From: Lepas anatifera
Taxonomy: Eukaryota > Arthropoda > Thecostraca > Lepadidae
NCBI GenBank assembly: GCA_034440635.1
Contig: JAOTON010000204.1
Coordinates: 558,001-622,000, forward strand
Direction of reading: 5' to 3'
DNA: 64,000 bases
Position 1 is the first letter of the stretch. The number at the start of each line of letters is the position of its first letter. The position numbers were made by a program, and so were the translations under genes. Positions 1 to 12,542 of the stretch are shown one piece after another. The notes under the pieces are model-generated. The model was not told where the DNA came from. It was given only the letters and a program-made list of their open reading frames with translations, and did no database searches.

Positions 1-74
1 CCGGTGATTTCAGAGCATGTTTCGTCGGAATGTATGGTGCAAGTAGCTTGTTTAATGACTTGGCTAAATAATAT

Positions 75-107
75 GATGGTGTATATACTTGTCACAAAAT
101 AATATAT

Positions 108-146
<39 letters not shown>

Positions 147-181
147 CCTATAAATTATTTTGGACAAGGATATGCACCATC
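75..181. repeat. Foldback sequence with a (TA)n loop
   Basis: Two arms of about 40 bases (75-118 and 140-181) are imperfect reverse complements of each other, both beginning GATGGTG on their own strand, and they are joined by a TA dinucleotide run. As single strand this folds into a long hairpin. It may be a decayed foldback transposon or a microsatellite grown inside a palindrome. Confidence 0.75.
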
Positions 182-1274
182 AGTACATGGCGTGTGATGA
201 TGGCAACACGAAGGTGACCACAAGTTGTGCTGGTACACACTAGAGATAACATGTTTAAAAACCAGTGTGAGATTTCAAACACTGCATGTTAAAAAAAATT
301 ATCACAGACGTCAGCACCCTGCAAGCCAGGCCAAGCCACGTGGTGGCGCCAGCACTCCACGGCGGAGACGCCACCTGTATGTAAAGGCAGGATTCACACA
401 GCAGGTAGATACGCCCGGGGAGTAAACAACCGCCCCGCAGGTGGCAGAGCCGGGAGGCCCCGGGACGGATCATGCAAATATCCACTGAAATGACAAACAT
501 ATCTCGCTAAGGTCGCGTGATGGAGGCCCCACCTGTGAGCATGCCGCACAGCCACACGAAGACCGCGGCACACGCCGCGGCAGACCCCGGCCGCGAGATG
601 ACGGCGTCGGCGACGCACGAGAGTACCAGTCGGTATTCGCAGGTCTCAAATAACTTTTAAATAGAGAGGTAGCCCGCGGTTAGCAAAATCAAGAAATTAT
701 ACAAGCGATCTCATGGCATAGCTGTACTGATTATATTTTAGCTTGAATTGTTTGCTCACAATGAAGGCAAACGCCCACAAATTAAGTCATACTTTATGTT
801 CTCAGATTTGATCTGTGCTCACCCGCCAGACAACGGCGCCTTTAGCAGCTCACGGTCATAGCAATATTCTGGGTCGTAGTACGCCTGCATAGGGGTCACA
901 AAGTGCCCGCTTCAGACTAGCCCCCAAAAAAAAAAACAGGAAGATCCCAAGAACGCGCTGCTTGCGCACTTTAGGAGTGAACAGAGAATGTACGGCTCTG
1001 CTCACCGCCACCACCATTTTTGTATCTGGACTCGCCTCTGGGCACCGCAAAAGAGTTCGGAGTGCGCCTTTTCTTCTTGAAGTCTGCCTCTGTCCTGTTT
1101 ATGTTTATTTGTGCCATGAGCAACAGGTTGCCCCCAATTACAGCTCATGTCGTATCGAAGACGATCAAACACGATCGACGATCGAACACTCTGCTTATAC
1201 AGGATACAACGAATCCACATACGCACTAAATGCAAATAATAAAACGTCATAAGAAAACAAGGGGATATCACTAC
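182..1274. other. Unassigned sequence, no gene seen
   Basis: Mixed-composition DNA with a GC-rich stretch near 420-620. The open frames are short, overlap on both strands and match no family I recognise. No splice pattern or repeat family could be supported here. Confidence 0.5.
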
Positions 1275-1843
1275 AGACATTTCATATACGCGCAAACTTG
1301 AGATCTGAACTGACAAAACGTTGAACTGAATACATATGAATTTTGACACACAGTTAGGAAAGAGTTCATAGCACCAGCCGCCCGACAAAATACACCTCTT
1401 TTAACCGTATCCACCCTGGCGAAGGGAACGTGGAGCAATGTCCCGTTCATATTCCGGGTGGGTCGCGCGGGAACGTGAAGGGGGAATGTCACGAGCAAGA
1501 GAGCAGAGTCCTTCCTTCCCGGCCTTCCAGACCTTCCCGGCTAGAATTTTATGGACGAAAAGTACATTGTACTGATACCTCCTGTTTGAAAGGCTGGTTA
1601 TGTTAAAAGTCGCCAAAAGGTCTGAGTATGCCAAAGACGTTGTTAATGTACGAGTAGTGGAAGCTAGCCAGATAAGGAATTTATGTTGAACCCTTTTAAG
1701 TCTTTCAAGGTTTGTTTGGGCAGCACCCCCCCAAATCACGCAACCGTATTCTAGAATTGCCAGAATGTTGTCAAAATAGGCTGCCAGGAGAGGTTCCGGT
1801 GACAATTCTCCCCCAGTATGGTAAGATTGGAGGGTTCTAATCA
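1275..1843 (-). pseudogene. LINE C-terminal region, frameshifted
   Basis: This continues the LINE after the inserted segment. Minus-strand frames carry the conserved C-terminal part seen after the RT in Jockey/CR1-like elements: ALLEYG-like residues, a VIWGGA motif, a ‘LKRVQHKFL’ block, and a basic ‘RR-YQYNVLFVHKIL’ block. Near 1430 the frame shifts and the last part is spread over two frames. Confidence 0.8.
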
Positions 1844-2575
1844 GACCCCGTTCAAGTTGTTTGGCAGCATTACGTCATCATGGCTGGAGAGGCACTACAG
1901 TTACTATGCAGGGCATTGGAGAAATTGCACTTTTCGAAGCTCTAAATAACCTGTTTTAGAACTGTATCAATAAAACTGATATGGTTGAACAGAAAGCTAA
2001 AAGATTTTTATTTGTGAAACCCTCAGACGTTTTGCAAAAACTCCAGTGAAGAATATTATTTTTACAAATTTTCCAGAGCGTGTCAAAATAAGGACATGTT
2101 CAGCACTAACAGCTGTTTCCAGTAAGACTAATCTGGATTTTGATTGGCTGTTGATTTCTGACTTTTGATTGGCTGTTGGTGGTACCTGCAGCAGAAGACA
2201 ATAAACACCGGTGATCTCTTGAGCGAAGGTAAATTTATTTCTCTCGCCTATTATGTAGGCCTGAGTTGATCAAATAAATGCATGCCCTTTCAACAAATTC
2301 TTTGAAGTGTTATAATTTTTTCATTAGATTTACGTAAAATACGCTGCTCGCCTTTGAGATCAAGGTTACTGTCAAATGGGTGAAACAAGTTGTTTCGATT
2401 TATACTAGATTGATGCCAAATAAGCCCAAACTTGGTATGTTTCAGCTGATCCTTCCAAAAACTTAGTAGAATCTCCCATAACTTAGTAAGAAAATGCGGT
2501 GACGTCATCATGGGAGGACTATATTCAGTAGGAAACTTGGTTGTACCCGTAATTAAAGTACCCTGGTTCTAATCA
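1844..2575. mobile_element. Insertion in the LINE flanked by 11-bp direct repeats
   Basis: The LINE reading frame breaks off at about 2560 and resumes at about 1840. GGTTCTAATCA occurs at both edges (1833-1843 and 2565-2575), as expected for a target-site duplication of one inserted segment of about 720 bp. Inside I see no coding region and no clear inverted ends. ACGTCATCATGG occurs near both ends in direct orientation. The element class is not determined. Confidence 0.6.
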
Positions 2576-3880
2576 TCATCCCCAGAGCTCTGTTTGCTTT
2601 AGTTGCCGTGTTTTTGATGTGGTGGGCGAAGGTTAATTTGGTGTCCAGCGGATTCTATCCGGGGCCCCGGATAGAATCTACCCGGTCCAGAGCAGTGTTT
2701 TGAATTTTGTAGGTGGCCAGGGTGGGGTTCCGTTTCAGATTAATTGAGAATGCCTTGTATTTCAAAGGATTTAGTATGAGTTTCCAATCATGAGACCATT
2801 GTGTGAGAGCGTTCAGGTCTCCCTGAAGCCGCTCAATGTCTTCCAAAGAGATAATTTGGCTGTACAATTTTACGTTGTCCGCAAAAAGAAGGCAGTTCGT
2901 TTTGATCACGTCCGGGATATCGTTCACAAACAGAACAAAGAGCAATGGTGAGAGAATGCTACCCTCTGGTGTTCCAGAGATTACCCTAGTCCAATCCGAA
3001 CACTTTCCGTTGACAACGACACGTTGCTTTCGATTTCCCAAATAGGATGATAGCCAATTTAGTGCCAGGTCAGTGATTTGGTAAGAGTGCTTGAGCTTGT
3101 ATAGGAGAAGTTTGTGATTGACGCTCTGGAACGCCGCAGAGTAATCGGTATAAATGACATCGGTTTAGTGTCCAGAAGAGATTGAATCCCACGCTGTTTT
3201 TAGGAGAGAGGCTAAATTTATTTCGCAAGACCTGCGTGGGACAAAACCACGCTGTTTGTCTGACAACACGGATTGAACGTGGAGTATTAGTGAGTCCCGT
3301 ACACACCTCTCCAATAGCTTGCCGAACAGGGGCAGGAGTGAAACGGCCCGATAATTTGATGGTGATTTCTTAGATCCCTTTTTGTGTATTGGTACAATGT
3401 TAGCCTCTGCCCACCTACTCGGAAACACACCCTCGGATACGGATTTATTGAAGAGTATGCAAAGTGGGGTTACGAGCTGGTCAGAGCACTCCCTAATAAT
3501 GCACGCGCTGATGCTGTCTGGCCCACAAGCCTTGTGGGGCTGGAGATCTTGCAGGGCAGACCTAATGCTAGCAACACTAACAGTGAAACAGTTGAAACGT
3601 GGGAGGTCGTGCCTCGGGGCATAAGGAAGGACTTCTGCGTCAGGCGCGGTGAATTTTGAAGCAAACACTCGGTTGAGTAAATTCGCCCGCTCCACATCTG
3701 AGCTGACTTCCCTATCTCCGTCCAATAAAACAAGTAATTGGCCCTTTGCTCCCTTCGCACATTTCAAAAACGACCAGAAACGTTTTGGGTTTGATTTAAA
3801 GTCTCCTATCAGCCCACGTGTGTAGCGTAGTTTCTGCGGTGCAATAACTATCACTGTCAATTTAACGTCTTCCATGGGTG
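2555..3880 (-). pseudogene. LINE reverse transcriptase, dead copy
   Basis: The RT fingers and palm are readable. In order they are a segment ending in GPDSIS, a block with NYRAVSLLP, the GF-RRSCEINL block, the first catalytic aspartate in YTDYSAAF, the primer-grip-side block SGTPEGSILSPLLF, and the active-site block. The active site reads FADN where active enzymes have FADD, so a catalytic aspartate is lost. There are two in-frame stops: a TAA at 3165-3167, just before the YTDYSAAF block, and a TAG near 2664, within a short palindrome (2647-2672). The frame itself is kept, which suggests modest age. The copy cannot make a working enzyme. Confidence 0.88.
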
Positions 3881-4124
3881 CTCATACTTGATGACGTGTT
3901 CTCGCACACCATGATTATAGTTACAATTCTATATGTGTATCGTGTGTAGCACGTAAATCGTGAGTACACTAGACTGCAATGGTCTTAGAGCGCGAACAAG
4001 GCGGGTGATTTGAGTCCTGAGGAGGCCGCGGCCTACGAAGGGAGAAAAGTTAGGTGCCCTGCAGACCGGTTCGCTGGATCAAGAAAAGGTTTGGTTTGGT
4101 TAGGCTGTGTTATGTTGTGTTATG
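3881..4124. other. Unassigned sequence
   Basis: Short gap between the LINE and the next element. No gene or repeat family recognised. Confidence 0.4.
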
Positions 4125-4590
4125 TTAAAGGGAATGCGGCACCTTTATAACGTGATTTTAACTGAGATAGCCAAGTTGTAAAGCAAGGCGGAAAACCCGG
4201 TAGTCTATATATCATTTGCTTGGAACTCGATATTTCCGTAGAAAAAGCTAAAACCTACCTGAAATGTACCTCTCATGTACCTCTCATGTACCTCTTACCA
4301 GGCGGTCATTGTTGTGAGCTGCTGGTGTGACGACATATGCTGACGTCACGATGAGCATCAGCCAATCGAAGCCCTTGAAGCGTTTCGAGTATGGTAGTGG
4401 TTGCCAGATCATGACATCATCCACAGGCAGATATTTATTTCTTTTCCTAGAGGAGTATTTTAAAAATGAAAATATTGAGCTTATTGTACATTTTTCAGAG
4501 AAATCAATGGTGGTTTCATTATTTTCGGCTAAAAGTACGCCTTATTACACTAAATTCCAGGATTCGACCAAGGTGCCACATTACCTTTAA
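4125..4590. mobile_element. TTAA-flanked MITE, family A copy 1
   Basis: TTAA sits at both edges (4125-4128, 4587-4590). Between them the ends are inverted repeats: AGGGAATGCGGCACCTT on the left and the reverse complement of AAGGTGCCACATTACCT on the right. The 458-bp interior matches the element at 52669-53117 through most of its length, including the shared blocks GAGATAGCCAAGTTGTAAAG and GTGACGACATATGCTGA. The TTAA duplication and short inverted ends fit a piggyBac-type non-autonomous element. There is no transposase. Confidence 0.9.
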
Positions 4591-5950
4591 GTCAGGTGAC
4601 ATTATTAAGTTGAGTATATAGTCCGTATTTGTCGACCTTGCTCATGTAGGGTGAATGAATTCGCCGGGGGCTTAAATTTAAGTGGCTTAAATCTCGTTTA
4701 CATTTGGATTTTTCTTGGATTGATTCATTTAAAAAAAGAAGCATAGGCTAAAGACTAGTATGGCAGAGTTTAACGGGTATCATTTGGATATGTTTCGTTT
4801 TTATTGAAGTAACCCGTGTTCTTAAAAATTGCCCGCCTGAGCTGCACACATCACCATTTGTACCTATGTATTGTAAATGGTGCCTCCTGTACCGATGTGC
4901 CGTCTGCAGCGCTCTTGTACCAGTGAGCTGTATGCGATGCCATCTGTACTGGGGTACTGTGTACAGCGCCACCTGTACCAGCCTGCTGCGTGCAGTGCCA
5001 CCTTTTGCAGTCCATCAGATATCGCCACACTGTTTCGTTTTTGGGGAGGGGCTGAATTGTCAGGTCGGACGTGAACGTTGAAGGTTCGGAGAAAGTCCTT
5101 ATTATTGCGATGCATTAATTGCTGGGTCTGTCATCTTGTTTGAAATGGTACAGGTAATATTATGTACATGTTGCCCTGTCTTAATAGTTTTACCCTCGGG
5201 AGTTTAATTTCACTCACAAGAGGTTTCAGTAGCAGGATATATAGGGGTGAAACCTCTGCCAGTGTTTTTCTGCGATGATTCCAAGTCCCACAGAGGAGCT
5301 ATATGACCGAAATCAAGACTGCCCAGACACTGCTTACGACTGAGACGCGTCACCTTATTCCAATTAAGATAAAACTAAGCCCATTGCGATACATGTGGAT
5401 ACAATACACGTGGATGGAACCATACGATACACGTGGATGGAATTGTATTAAAGTCTGTTTTGCGTCTTTTTAATTTTTACTTCACACCACGCAAGATTTA
5501 GCTTTCCGCATTGTGAAATTGTATGATCTGTATGAAGTTCACATTACTTCCTCTCTCGCAGCTGCCGAGTGGGACTTTATTTTCATTACATTCAATCAAT
5601 ATCCAGGCCTCCCGAGATCACGTTCAAGACGATGAGTTTTCTGGTGGAGCCGTGCCGTCTTCCGTGCGGAGTACGAACTTCCGCCGATCGTACTGTGCCA
5701 TCGGAGCCGCGGGGAGTTTGTCCGCGGTACTTCTGGGTCAGGGTACACGCGGGTGTCGGTTGCCTGTCACGGTGACAGTGTAGCCTGGTATCACCGCCGC
5801 TCCCCGCGCTGACAGTGGTAGCTGTTTTCACCTCTGCTCCGCAGAGTTTTCTGTTTTCACTCCTGCTCCCTGAAGCCGCGCCTTTGGATCGGTGTGCCGG
5901 AGTTGGCAGGTATTCACACTCTCACCGCCTTTAGAAGTGACCTGTACACA
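4591..5950. other. Unassigned sequence with a short degenerate tandem repeat
   Basis: No gene recognised. 4860-5010 holds a degenerate tandem repeat of roughly 35 bases in which TGTACC and GCCACC recur. 5390-5445 holds two near-copies of a phrase with ATACACGTGGATGGAA. Confidence 0.45.
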
Positions 5951-5967
5951 CCTATTACTTTATTTTT

Positions 5968-5970
<3 letters not shown>

Positions 5971-6017
<47 letters not shown>
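5971..6017. repeat. (TA)n microsatellite
   Basis: Uninterrupted TA dinucleotides of about 45 bases. Confidence 0.95.
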
Positions 6018-6019
<2 letters not shown>

Positions 6020-9000
6020 CCATGATTCGGTGTTTTCCACCAAAACCACTTATTTCCCAGTTTGTGTACATAAGACATATATTTGGCCCTTTTGCATGTT
6101 ATTGCTAAAACTTCTGCGAAATAATTAAGCAAAGATTCACTTTTCAAGGATAGAATTCGATTTCTCGATCAGCTTCAGCCGTCGCAGCCGGAGCCAACCC
6201 CATTGCTTCGGTGCAGGTATAGTTATTGGTGTCGGTTCTATCAGTTTGCGAGGAAATAGAAACGTGGCAGGGCGGTGCCAGAAATTCGTCGATAGGTCTC
6301 AGTGGCCGTAGCACGCGCCACCCAGGCTAGCGGCGGAAGGCCCGTATATCTAAGAATGGGAAAGCCAATCAAAGAGGGGCCAGGACCCAGTGCCTCCTTC
6401 TGCGCCTCTGAAAGTGACTGCCAATAATTATATATAATTATATATCGCCATTTGGATAGCAGTGAAACGTAGAAATTAATTCACGTCGAAGGTTGGTCGC
6501 GCAGTTTCTGTACGGGTTTTAAAATGCCTCGTCACCCGATCATTTCTCTCGCTTCAAAAATTTTTTCCACAAAAATCGTTGTCAATAATATTTTTTGGAT
6601 ACCTCACATCTGGACTTGTGCCCTCCTGGGGACATCTTCTTGTGTCATTCTCTTTCATTAACCAAAAACCGACGAACAAAAGAACCATGTATTTTCTGGT
6701 TTGTGTTACAAATTCCGTATTTCTTTCCACACACAATGTCATGAAATTGTTCAAAATATTACCAAACGCTTCGGTCTCTAGAGATCTGAGAGTCGCTATG
6801 TATTCTGCCGCCGTTTTCTGGGTTTCACTCCGCTGGACTTTATACCAGTGGTGTAGGCGGGATTAGCCTCTTCTGTAAGCAGATGGCATTAAGTGAAAAC
6901 GTCGTCTTTTCTCAGGTTTACTAGCACTTGAAAAAACGCTGTGGAATGCATGGCTTTTGCCGTCTTGTTGGGACCCGTGTTGTTTATTCCTTGTATTATT
7001 AGTGCATTTGCTCCTCAACCCCAGGTTTCGCTCCTTTCTTGCAAAGAAAAAATAATTTTCACGATTTTGGTTCCATTGCTCTCCCCCCTCAAACAATGGG
7101 TCCAGGCTCAGCACTGATGCTCCATATCTTCTTTAGTGTGGATATTTATCCGGGTCAGTATGCTTCTGGGAGGCACATCAGTGTGTTTCTGGACCAGCTA
7201 GTGATGCGGCTCCGGAGGGTATCGTTCCCTGTACAGTGTACACGGGCGTCGCAGATCCAAGTCCATGCATGTTTATTGTATAGCACACACCGCACATAAA
7301 TGCCTCCCCAGGGTGCAGTTCAGAGAAGCATGGTGATGCCTAAAAGAGAGCTGTAAAATTTCAAAAGGGACTGCATAGAAGGCATACAGCTAGGGACTGG
7401 TGAGGCGAGGCAGGTTTTAGGGGGAGACCGGAGCTCCAGCGGCACAAGACGTATTATATATTTACGCCCTACAATGGCCCGCGTCACGCACCCAAGATCC
7501 GCCCGTAGTGGGGATTGATGGAGCACGTGGGTGTAGCTGCAGTGTACCGCCATCAAGAACCGTGCGTCTCGCATCGGCGACCGCCAGATGGTGCGATATC
7601 CCTGAGCTACGCCCAAACGGCCACGGACGAGGAACAGAGCGGCGGAACGCAAGTCATATAACTTGGATTCACTGACATTTCCGATACCTTTTTGTTACTT
7701 TAAAAGGATCATACAGGCTTCCGCGCTGTCTTCCGCGCTGTTGAGAAGACGCGGAAAGTTAGCGCGTAAGACGGCGAGTTACGATACTACTTCCTCGACA
7801 ACTTAGCTGCGCGCCGATGGATTCCTTCAAAAGCCGCTGCGCGCTAACTTACGCCCCCTCCCCGCGCAGCTGCGCGCTGTCTACCGCGCGTCTGGATCCC
7901 CCAGCCTAAGCCATCCCGCGGCAGGCCCTGGTGACGTGCATTGGGTGAATGATGGAATACGCGAGTGTAGGTGCGGAGTTCCGCATCAGCTGCGTAGTGA
8001 CGCGAGAGACAGGTGAGCGCACGCACAGCGGGGGCGGGGAAACAGGGCATGAGCTTGGCGAGCGGCATTAAAATCATAACAGCAACATGTAACAGAATGG
8101 TATAGGATAGGTATGTAGGAATGGTACAGAACAGGTACGCCCGCCAAGGATGGGTGGCAACACAGTTGTTCCGTCACTCAATCGACAAAAAGAAACAAGC
8201 ATCCCCCTGTGGAATCAGGTCACGAGTTACTTAGGGACCGGCTGCCACCAAAACATACAGGGCCAGCACCTGCACCAGCGGACACGCCCCCCTCCCCCCA
8301 CGCGGGTTAGCATCCTAACCGCAGCGGGCACCACGCGGTTGGTGCCAACTCGGGGAGACAGAGAAGACTGTCAGTCCAGGAGGCCACGCCATTGAGACGA
8401 CGACGATCCGGGTGGCCAGATATCTCTGCAACTAAACATTAACGCTATTAAGCCAGGTGACGACCCTGGTAATGCTATCCCACCGAACCAGCGGCTCGCC
8501 TGTACGGGCTGGTATCCGCCGATGGGGGCGCTAAATGACCTGAACGGTTGACACGCCCCTTAGACCCCAACATGGCGATGACGGGCGGATGTTTGGGAGC
8601 GGGGTGGGGAGGCTGACGTTGGGTTGGGGGCCGGCTGAGTGGACGCCGCCGGCGGTGCCGACCCCCTGCCCTTCCGGCTAGCCTGCCTGATGGCCTGGTC
8701 GCCGGAGACAGTTGCATCAGACGGGGCCAGTGTTTGCTGCCGACCTCAGCCCTGTCCTGAGTCGGCGTTTGCGCCACATCCGCCCTGCCTCGATGCGCCG
8801 GCGGCGGCTGCCGAGGGCCCGCTGCTCGCTGCCACCACCGGCGGCACCGGCGCAGGCAGTACGGGGGCGCACATTTACCGTGATTCTGGGGTATCACCAA
8901 CGGATCGCCTAGGTGGTAAAGTGTCGCCACTTATCTCTTCTCAGGATCTGCGGAGCTCACTTGACACGGTATTGGGGAATTGGTTTGTACTAGAACCAGG

Positions 9001-9234
9001 GTAACTAGAATTGGATGCAGCGGCGCTCTTCTATAAGGAGCTCATTCCCGCTGGATTATCATATCCCTCTCCTTTATAACTTCTTGGCGACTCACCAGGA
9101 ACGGATCCAGGGGGCGAATGGTGTTGTCGCCCTCCCCCTTGAACCGTGGAGCCCGCCCTGCCCTCCTGTGGATGTCGGGCGCCGAAGGTGCTCTGAATGC
9201 CTCTAGAGTTATAGAGCCGAACTGCGCAGGTGCC
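6018..9234. other. Unassigned sequence, partly GC-rich
   Basis: No supported gene. 7440-8060 and 8270-8930 are GC-rich, with long overlapping frames on both strands that look like composition effects. 7490-7580 and 7925-8010 are weakly similar to each other and may be copies of one short interspersed element. 9100-9190 shares ‘ACGGATCCAG’ and GGCGCC phrases with the foldback family seen near 49.3 kb and may be a remnant of it. Confidence 0.4.
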
Positions 9235-10220
9235 TTAACCCTCGCCCCGGTAGGGGGTGCTGGAACACCCCCTCGGGTTCTTTTCCGGGGCACCGAAAAC
9301 GGTGGCGCTTTGCGCCGCCGTTCTTGGTGCGCTTTCTTCTTGATCAATTCTGTAACTTTTCTTAAAGTTTTTAAGTTGGATCATCTCGGGTCAGGTCACC
9401 ATTACAGGTCAAGTGATCTCACCTTCAAAAAGTTTAAGATAGCATAAGTAAGAAGAAGGTGAATCTATCCAGTTGAAACTTTTATCACATAATGGGTCCA
9501 CCGATTACAACAAAAACAAATTCCGGCATTTTCATATCGATGATCTGGGATCAGATACGGACGATGACCTCTCCATTGGAAATGCATGGGGAAAACGGGA
9601 GTTGGGAAAAATAGCTCTATTTCTGTAGATACAGTTTAGAATACCTTCCTATTCTCCACATCGTGGTATCCTAGTAGGCGCATGTTACGTGTTTGGGCGT
9701 GTGACCTCCAGGAGCTCATCTGGGCCTAAAACAGGTTTTCAGACTTGGATTAATAAATTAGCAGGAAATTATGTTAATTGATGTCATTACGTTTGGATTG
9801 TTATTGCGAGTCGATTGATATGCATATTGACTAAGCTAGGTTACCTGTTGACCTTGACCTGACCTACATTTTTATTTTTTGACCTATTTTGTTCACATTA
9901 TTTATTATTTGATTTCCCATAACGAGAGGAATTGAATTTCCCGTAACGAGAGCCTAAAGAATGTATTTTAATTCAATTGTTGACGCTAGGAGCCCAGAAA
10001 CTCTTCTCTAACCTGCCACCTTCTTTGACCTGTCATGACATCAGTATTGACCTGAGCTAAAAAAGTGATAGATCTGGCTTCGTCATTAATTTTTATGAGC
10101 TATCCACGAGCGTTCGCGTTTTTTTCGCTATCCCGCATAGGAACCGAGATCAAGGGGGAGGTGTTTAAACACCCCCACCAAGGCGAAGGTTGCCCGGAGG
10201 CCCACAGGGGCGGGTGCTAA
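9235..10220 (+). mobile_element. Family B TTAA element, copy 1 (AGGTCA-rich)
   Basis: It begins TTAACCCTCGCCCC and ends with the approximate inverse (GGGGCGGGTGCTAA, the final TTAA mutated to CTAA). The interior follows the family B plan: a phrase with CTTGATCAATTCTGTAAC near the left, direct and inverted AGGTCA/TGACCT hexamers, TTGATATGCATATTGACT at about 9815, and a right arm with CGTTCGCG then TTTTTTTCGCTATCCCGC. It aligns with 19948-22195 once that copy's nested insertion is removed. There is no coding capacity. Confidence 0.85.
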
Positions 10221-10639
10221 AACTGGCTTTATATACTGACCATAACAAAGAGGTCTTGTTTCTGGCGTCTTCCGTTGTTTGACTCGCGTGCTCCGCCAGC
10301 CGCAGGCCTACCATTTGGTACTGGCTGTATTTTGGCCGCCCCTCTTCAGGGAAAATAACCCCTTTAGCCGAATTTGTTCTGCTACTTCCCGGTAAGACTT
10401 GAACACCCACCCTTAAAAAACGCAAAGAATCACTGTGGTATGCCGCCCTTCGGAACGCACAAAGGGTGCCCCGTGAGATGTCCCCCTTATCGAAGTTCTA
10501 GATCAGTCACAGGTATTCAGAACAGACCCATGTTACGCTGCTCTATTTATGTTTAGTTGTGCGAGATTTGCCTGCGGTGGTGCCGCCTCAGCCATTGTGG
10601 TATTGTTAATATGTCACTAATACCGCCTTTGCCCACCTT
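10221..10639. other. Unassigned sequence
   Basis: No gene recognised between the family B element and the minisatellite. Confidence 0.4.
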
Positions 10640-12500
10640 GCCCCATCTGCCACCAGAACTGCGTGTCCGCCGCTGAGATCGTGTGTGTCTGCCAGTGAAA
10701 CCGTGTGTATCCGTCACTAAGAATTTGCGTCCGCCGCTGAGATCGTGTGTGTCTGCCAGTGAAACCGTGTGTATCCGTCACTAAGAATTTGTCCGCCGCT
10801 GAGATCGTGTGTGTCTGCCAGTGAAACCGTGTGTATCCGTCACTAAGACTGTGCGTCTCCACTGAGATCGTTTGTATTCCCACCGTTGAAATGGAGTGTG
10901 TCTCCCTCCCAGATCGTGCTTATCCTTCTCTGGGATCGTATGTGTCCGCCGTTTAAGTGGAGTGTGTCTACCCCTGAGATCGTGTTTATCCTTCTCTGGG
11001 ATCGTTTGCATCCACCGTTGAAGTGGAGTGTGTCCCCTCAGATCGTGTTTATCCTTCTCTGGGATCGTGTGTGTCCACCGTTTAAAGGGAGATACGCGAA
11101 AAAATTGTATTGGCTAGATCGAAAGGTCACAAAAAGTTGTTTCAGAAGTCCTATCCTCATTTTTGCGGATTCGGCCTGCAAATGCCTTAAAATTGCTCTC
11201 AAAGTCAACATTTCTAGACAACTTTACCGGTACACACTATATCGATGTATATGACGTACACACGGCTAAGGCTATCAAGTTCTCTAAGAATAAGGTCATA
11301 TCTATCCTAAATAGTGACGTAAAACTTTGGACTACTGCAGAAAAAAATTATTTAGAAAACCAGCATTCCAAAACTATTTTGAAACAGAAATATAGTGCTT
11401 AAAAGAAATCACAATTAACCAATCAGAAGCCTAGGAATTCTCAAACCAGGGTCACGTGACCTATTTGACGCAAAAGTTTTGTCATCCTGGGGCTGAAGCA
11501 GAAAATGTCTCAAGACCCGAGATAAGAAACCGCTGAAGACTTGAATAATTATTTTTTTCTGTTTTTAGGGCAAACTAATTCATTTTGTAATTATTAAAAG
11601 CCTTTTAAAACTAATTCAAATACAAATACAGAATAACAGACATTTCTATTACAAAAAAACATTGTTTTTCAACTTTAAATAGTTTTCGAAAAGTAAGTGA
11701 TGGTTGAAGGTTTCAACACTAAATCGGAACTGGTAATCTATTTCGATAATAAGTGAGTGGCCTCCCAAAATTGTGCCGAAGATACAAAAATAATTGATAG
11801 TTTCGTAATCAGGATTTTTCAAATAGCAAGGAACCACAATAATAATTTTTGGCGTACCTCCCTTTAAGCTGAGTGTGTCTCCCCTGAAATCATGTTTATC
11901 CTTTCTGAGATCGTGTATGTCCACCGTTGAAGTGGAGTGTGTCCCCTCAGATCGTGTTTATACTTCTCTGAGATCGTGTGTGTCCACCGTTAAAACGGGT
12001 GTGTCTCCCTCGATCGTGTTTATCCTTCTCTGAGATCGTGAGTGTCCACCGTTTAAGCGGTGTGTCCCCTCAGTCGTGTTTATACTTTCTGAGATCGTGT
12101 GTGTCCACCGTTAAAACGGGTGGTCTCCCTCCCAGATCGTGTTTTCCTTCTGGGATCGTGTGTTCCACCTTTAGGGTGCCCTGAGATCGTGTTTATCTTC
12201 TCTGAGATCTGGTCCACCGTTTAAGCAGAGTGTCTCCCCTCAGGTCGTGTTTATCCTTCTCTGGGATCGTGTGTGTCCACCGTTTAAGCGGAGTGTGTCT
12301 CCCCCTCAGGTCTTGTTTATACTTCTCTGAGATCGTGTGTGTCCACCGTTAAAACGGGAATGCCTTTCCCTCAGATCGTGCTTATCCTTCTCTGAGGTAG
12401 TGTGTGTCCGCCGTTGAAGCGGAGTATATCTACCCCCAGATCGTGTTTATATTTCTCTGACTTTGTGTGTGTCCCTCGCTGAGGCCGTGCGCGTGTCCGC
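10640..12500 (+). repeat. Minisatellite upstream of RPB3 exon, split by a transposon
   Basis: Tandem repeats built from a subunit of about 21 bases around GTGTGTCCGCCNNTGAGATC, organised into higher units of roughly 64 bases. The first block (10640-11085) and second block (11864-12500) were one array before the 778-bp TTAA element landed in it. The array runs to about 40 bases before the first recognised RPB3 exon, and the sequence just ahead of that exon still looks like repeat units. Confidence 0.93.
11082..11867. mobile_element. 778-bp TTAA element inside the minisatellite
   Basis: The repeat phrase CCACCGTTTAAGCGGAG is broken exactly at its TTAA. TTAA appears at 11082-11085 and 11864-11867. 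The ends between are AGGGAGATACGC and the reverse complement of AGGGAGGTACGC, matching at 11 of 12 bases. The interior is AT-rich and non-coding. This fits a piggyBac-type non-autonomous element. Because the target was a tandem repeat, the empty site is visible in neighbouring units. Confidence 0.9.
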
Positions 12501-12542
12501 CAATGAGACTGTGTATAACATTATGTCTGGCGGACGTTTCAG

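Larger units (their letters stand above)
1275..3880 (-). mobile_element. 5'-truncated, inactivated LINE (Jockey/CR1-like)
   Basis: Read on the minus strand from about 3880 down to about 1275, this is the reverse transcriptase and C-terminal part of a non-LTR retrotransposon. The endonuclease half is absent, so the copy is truncated at its 5' end. The reverse transcriptase reads almost continuously in one frame from 3880 to about 2555, is interrupted by a foreign segment at 1844-2575, and resumes at about 1840 with the C-terminal region (motif LEYG followed by W-G-A). I saw no clear poly(A) tail or target duplication. The Jockey/CR1 placement is from the look of the RT motifs only. Confidence 0.88.

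Noticed and set aside
8475..8930. 151-codon minus frame rich in R and P
   Set aside because: GC-driven frame with competing frames on the other strand and no recognisable motif.
12463..12542. In-frame ATG start for RPB3 just upstream of its first recognised exon
   Set aside because: The sequence is minisatellite-like and the residues do not match the conserved RPB3 N-terminus; an acceptor at 12542 with a missing exon 1 is preferred.
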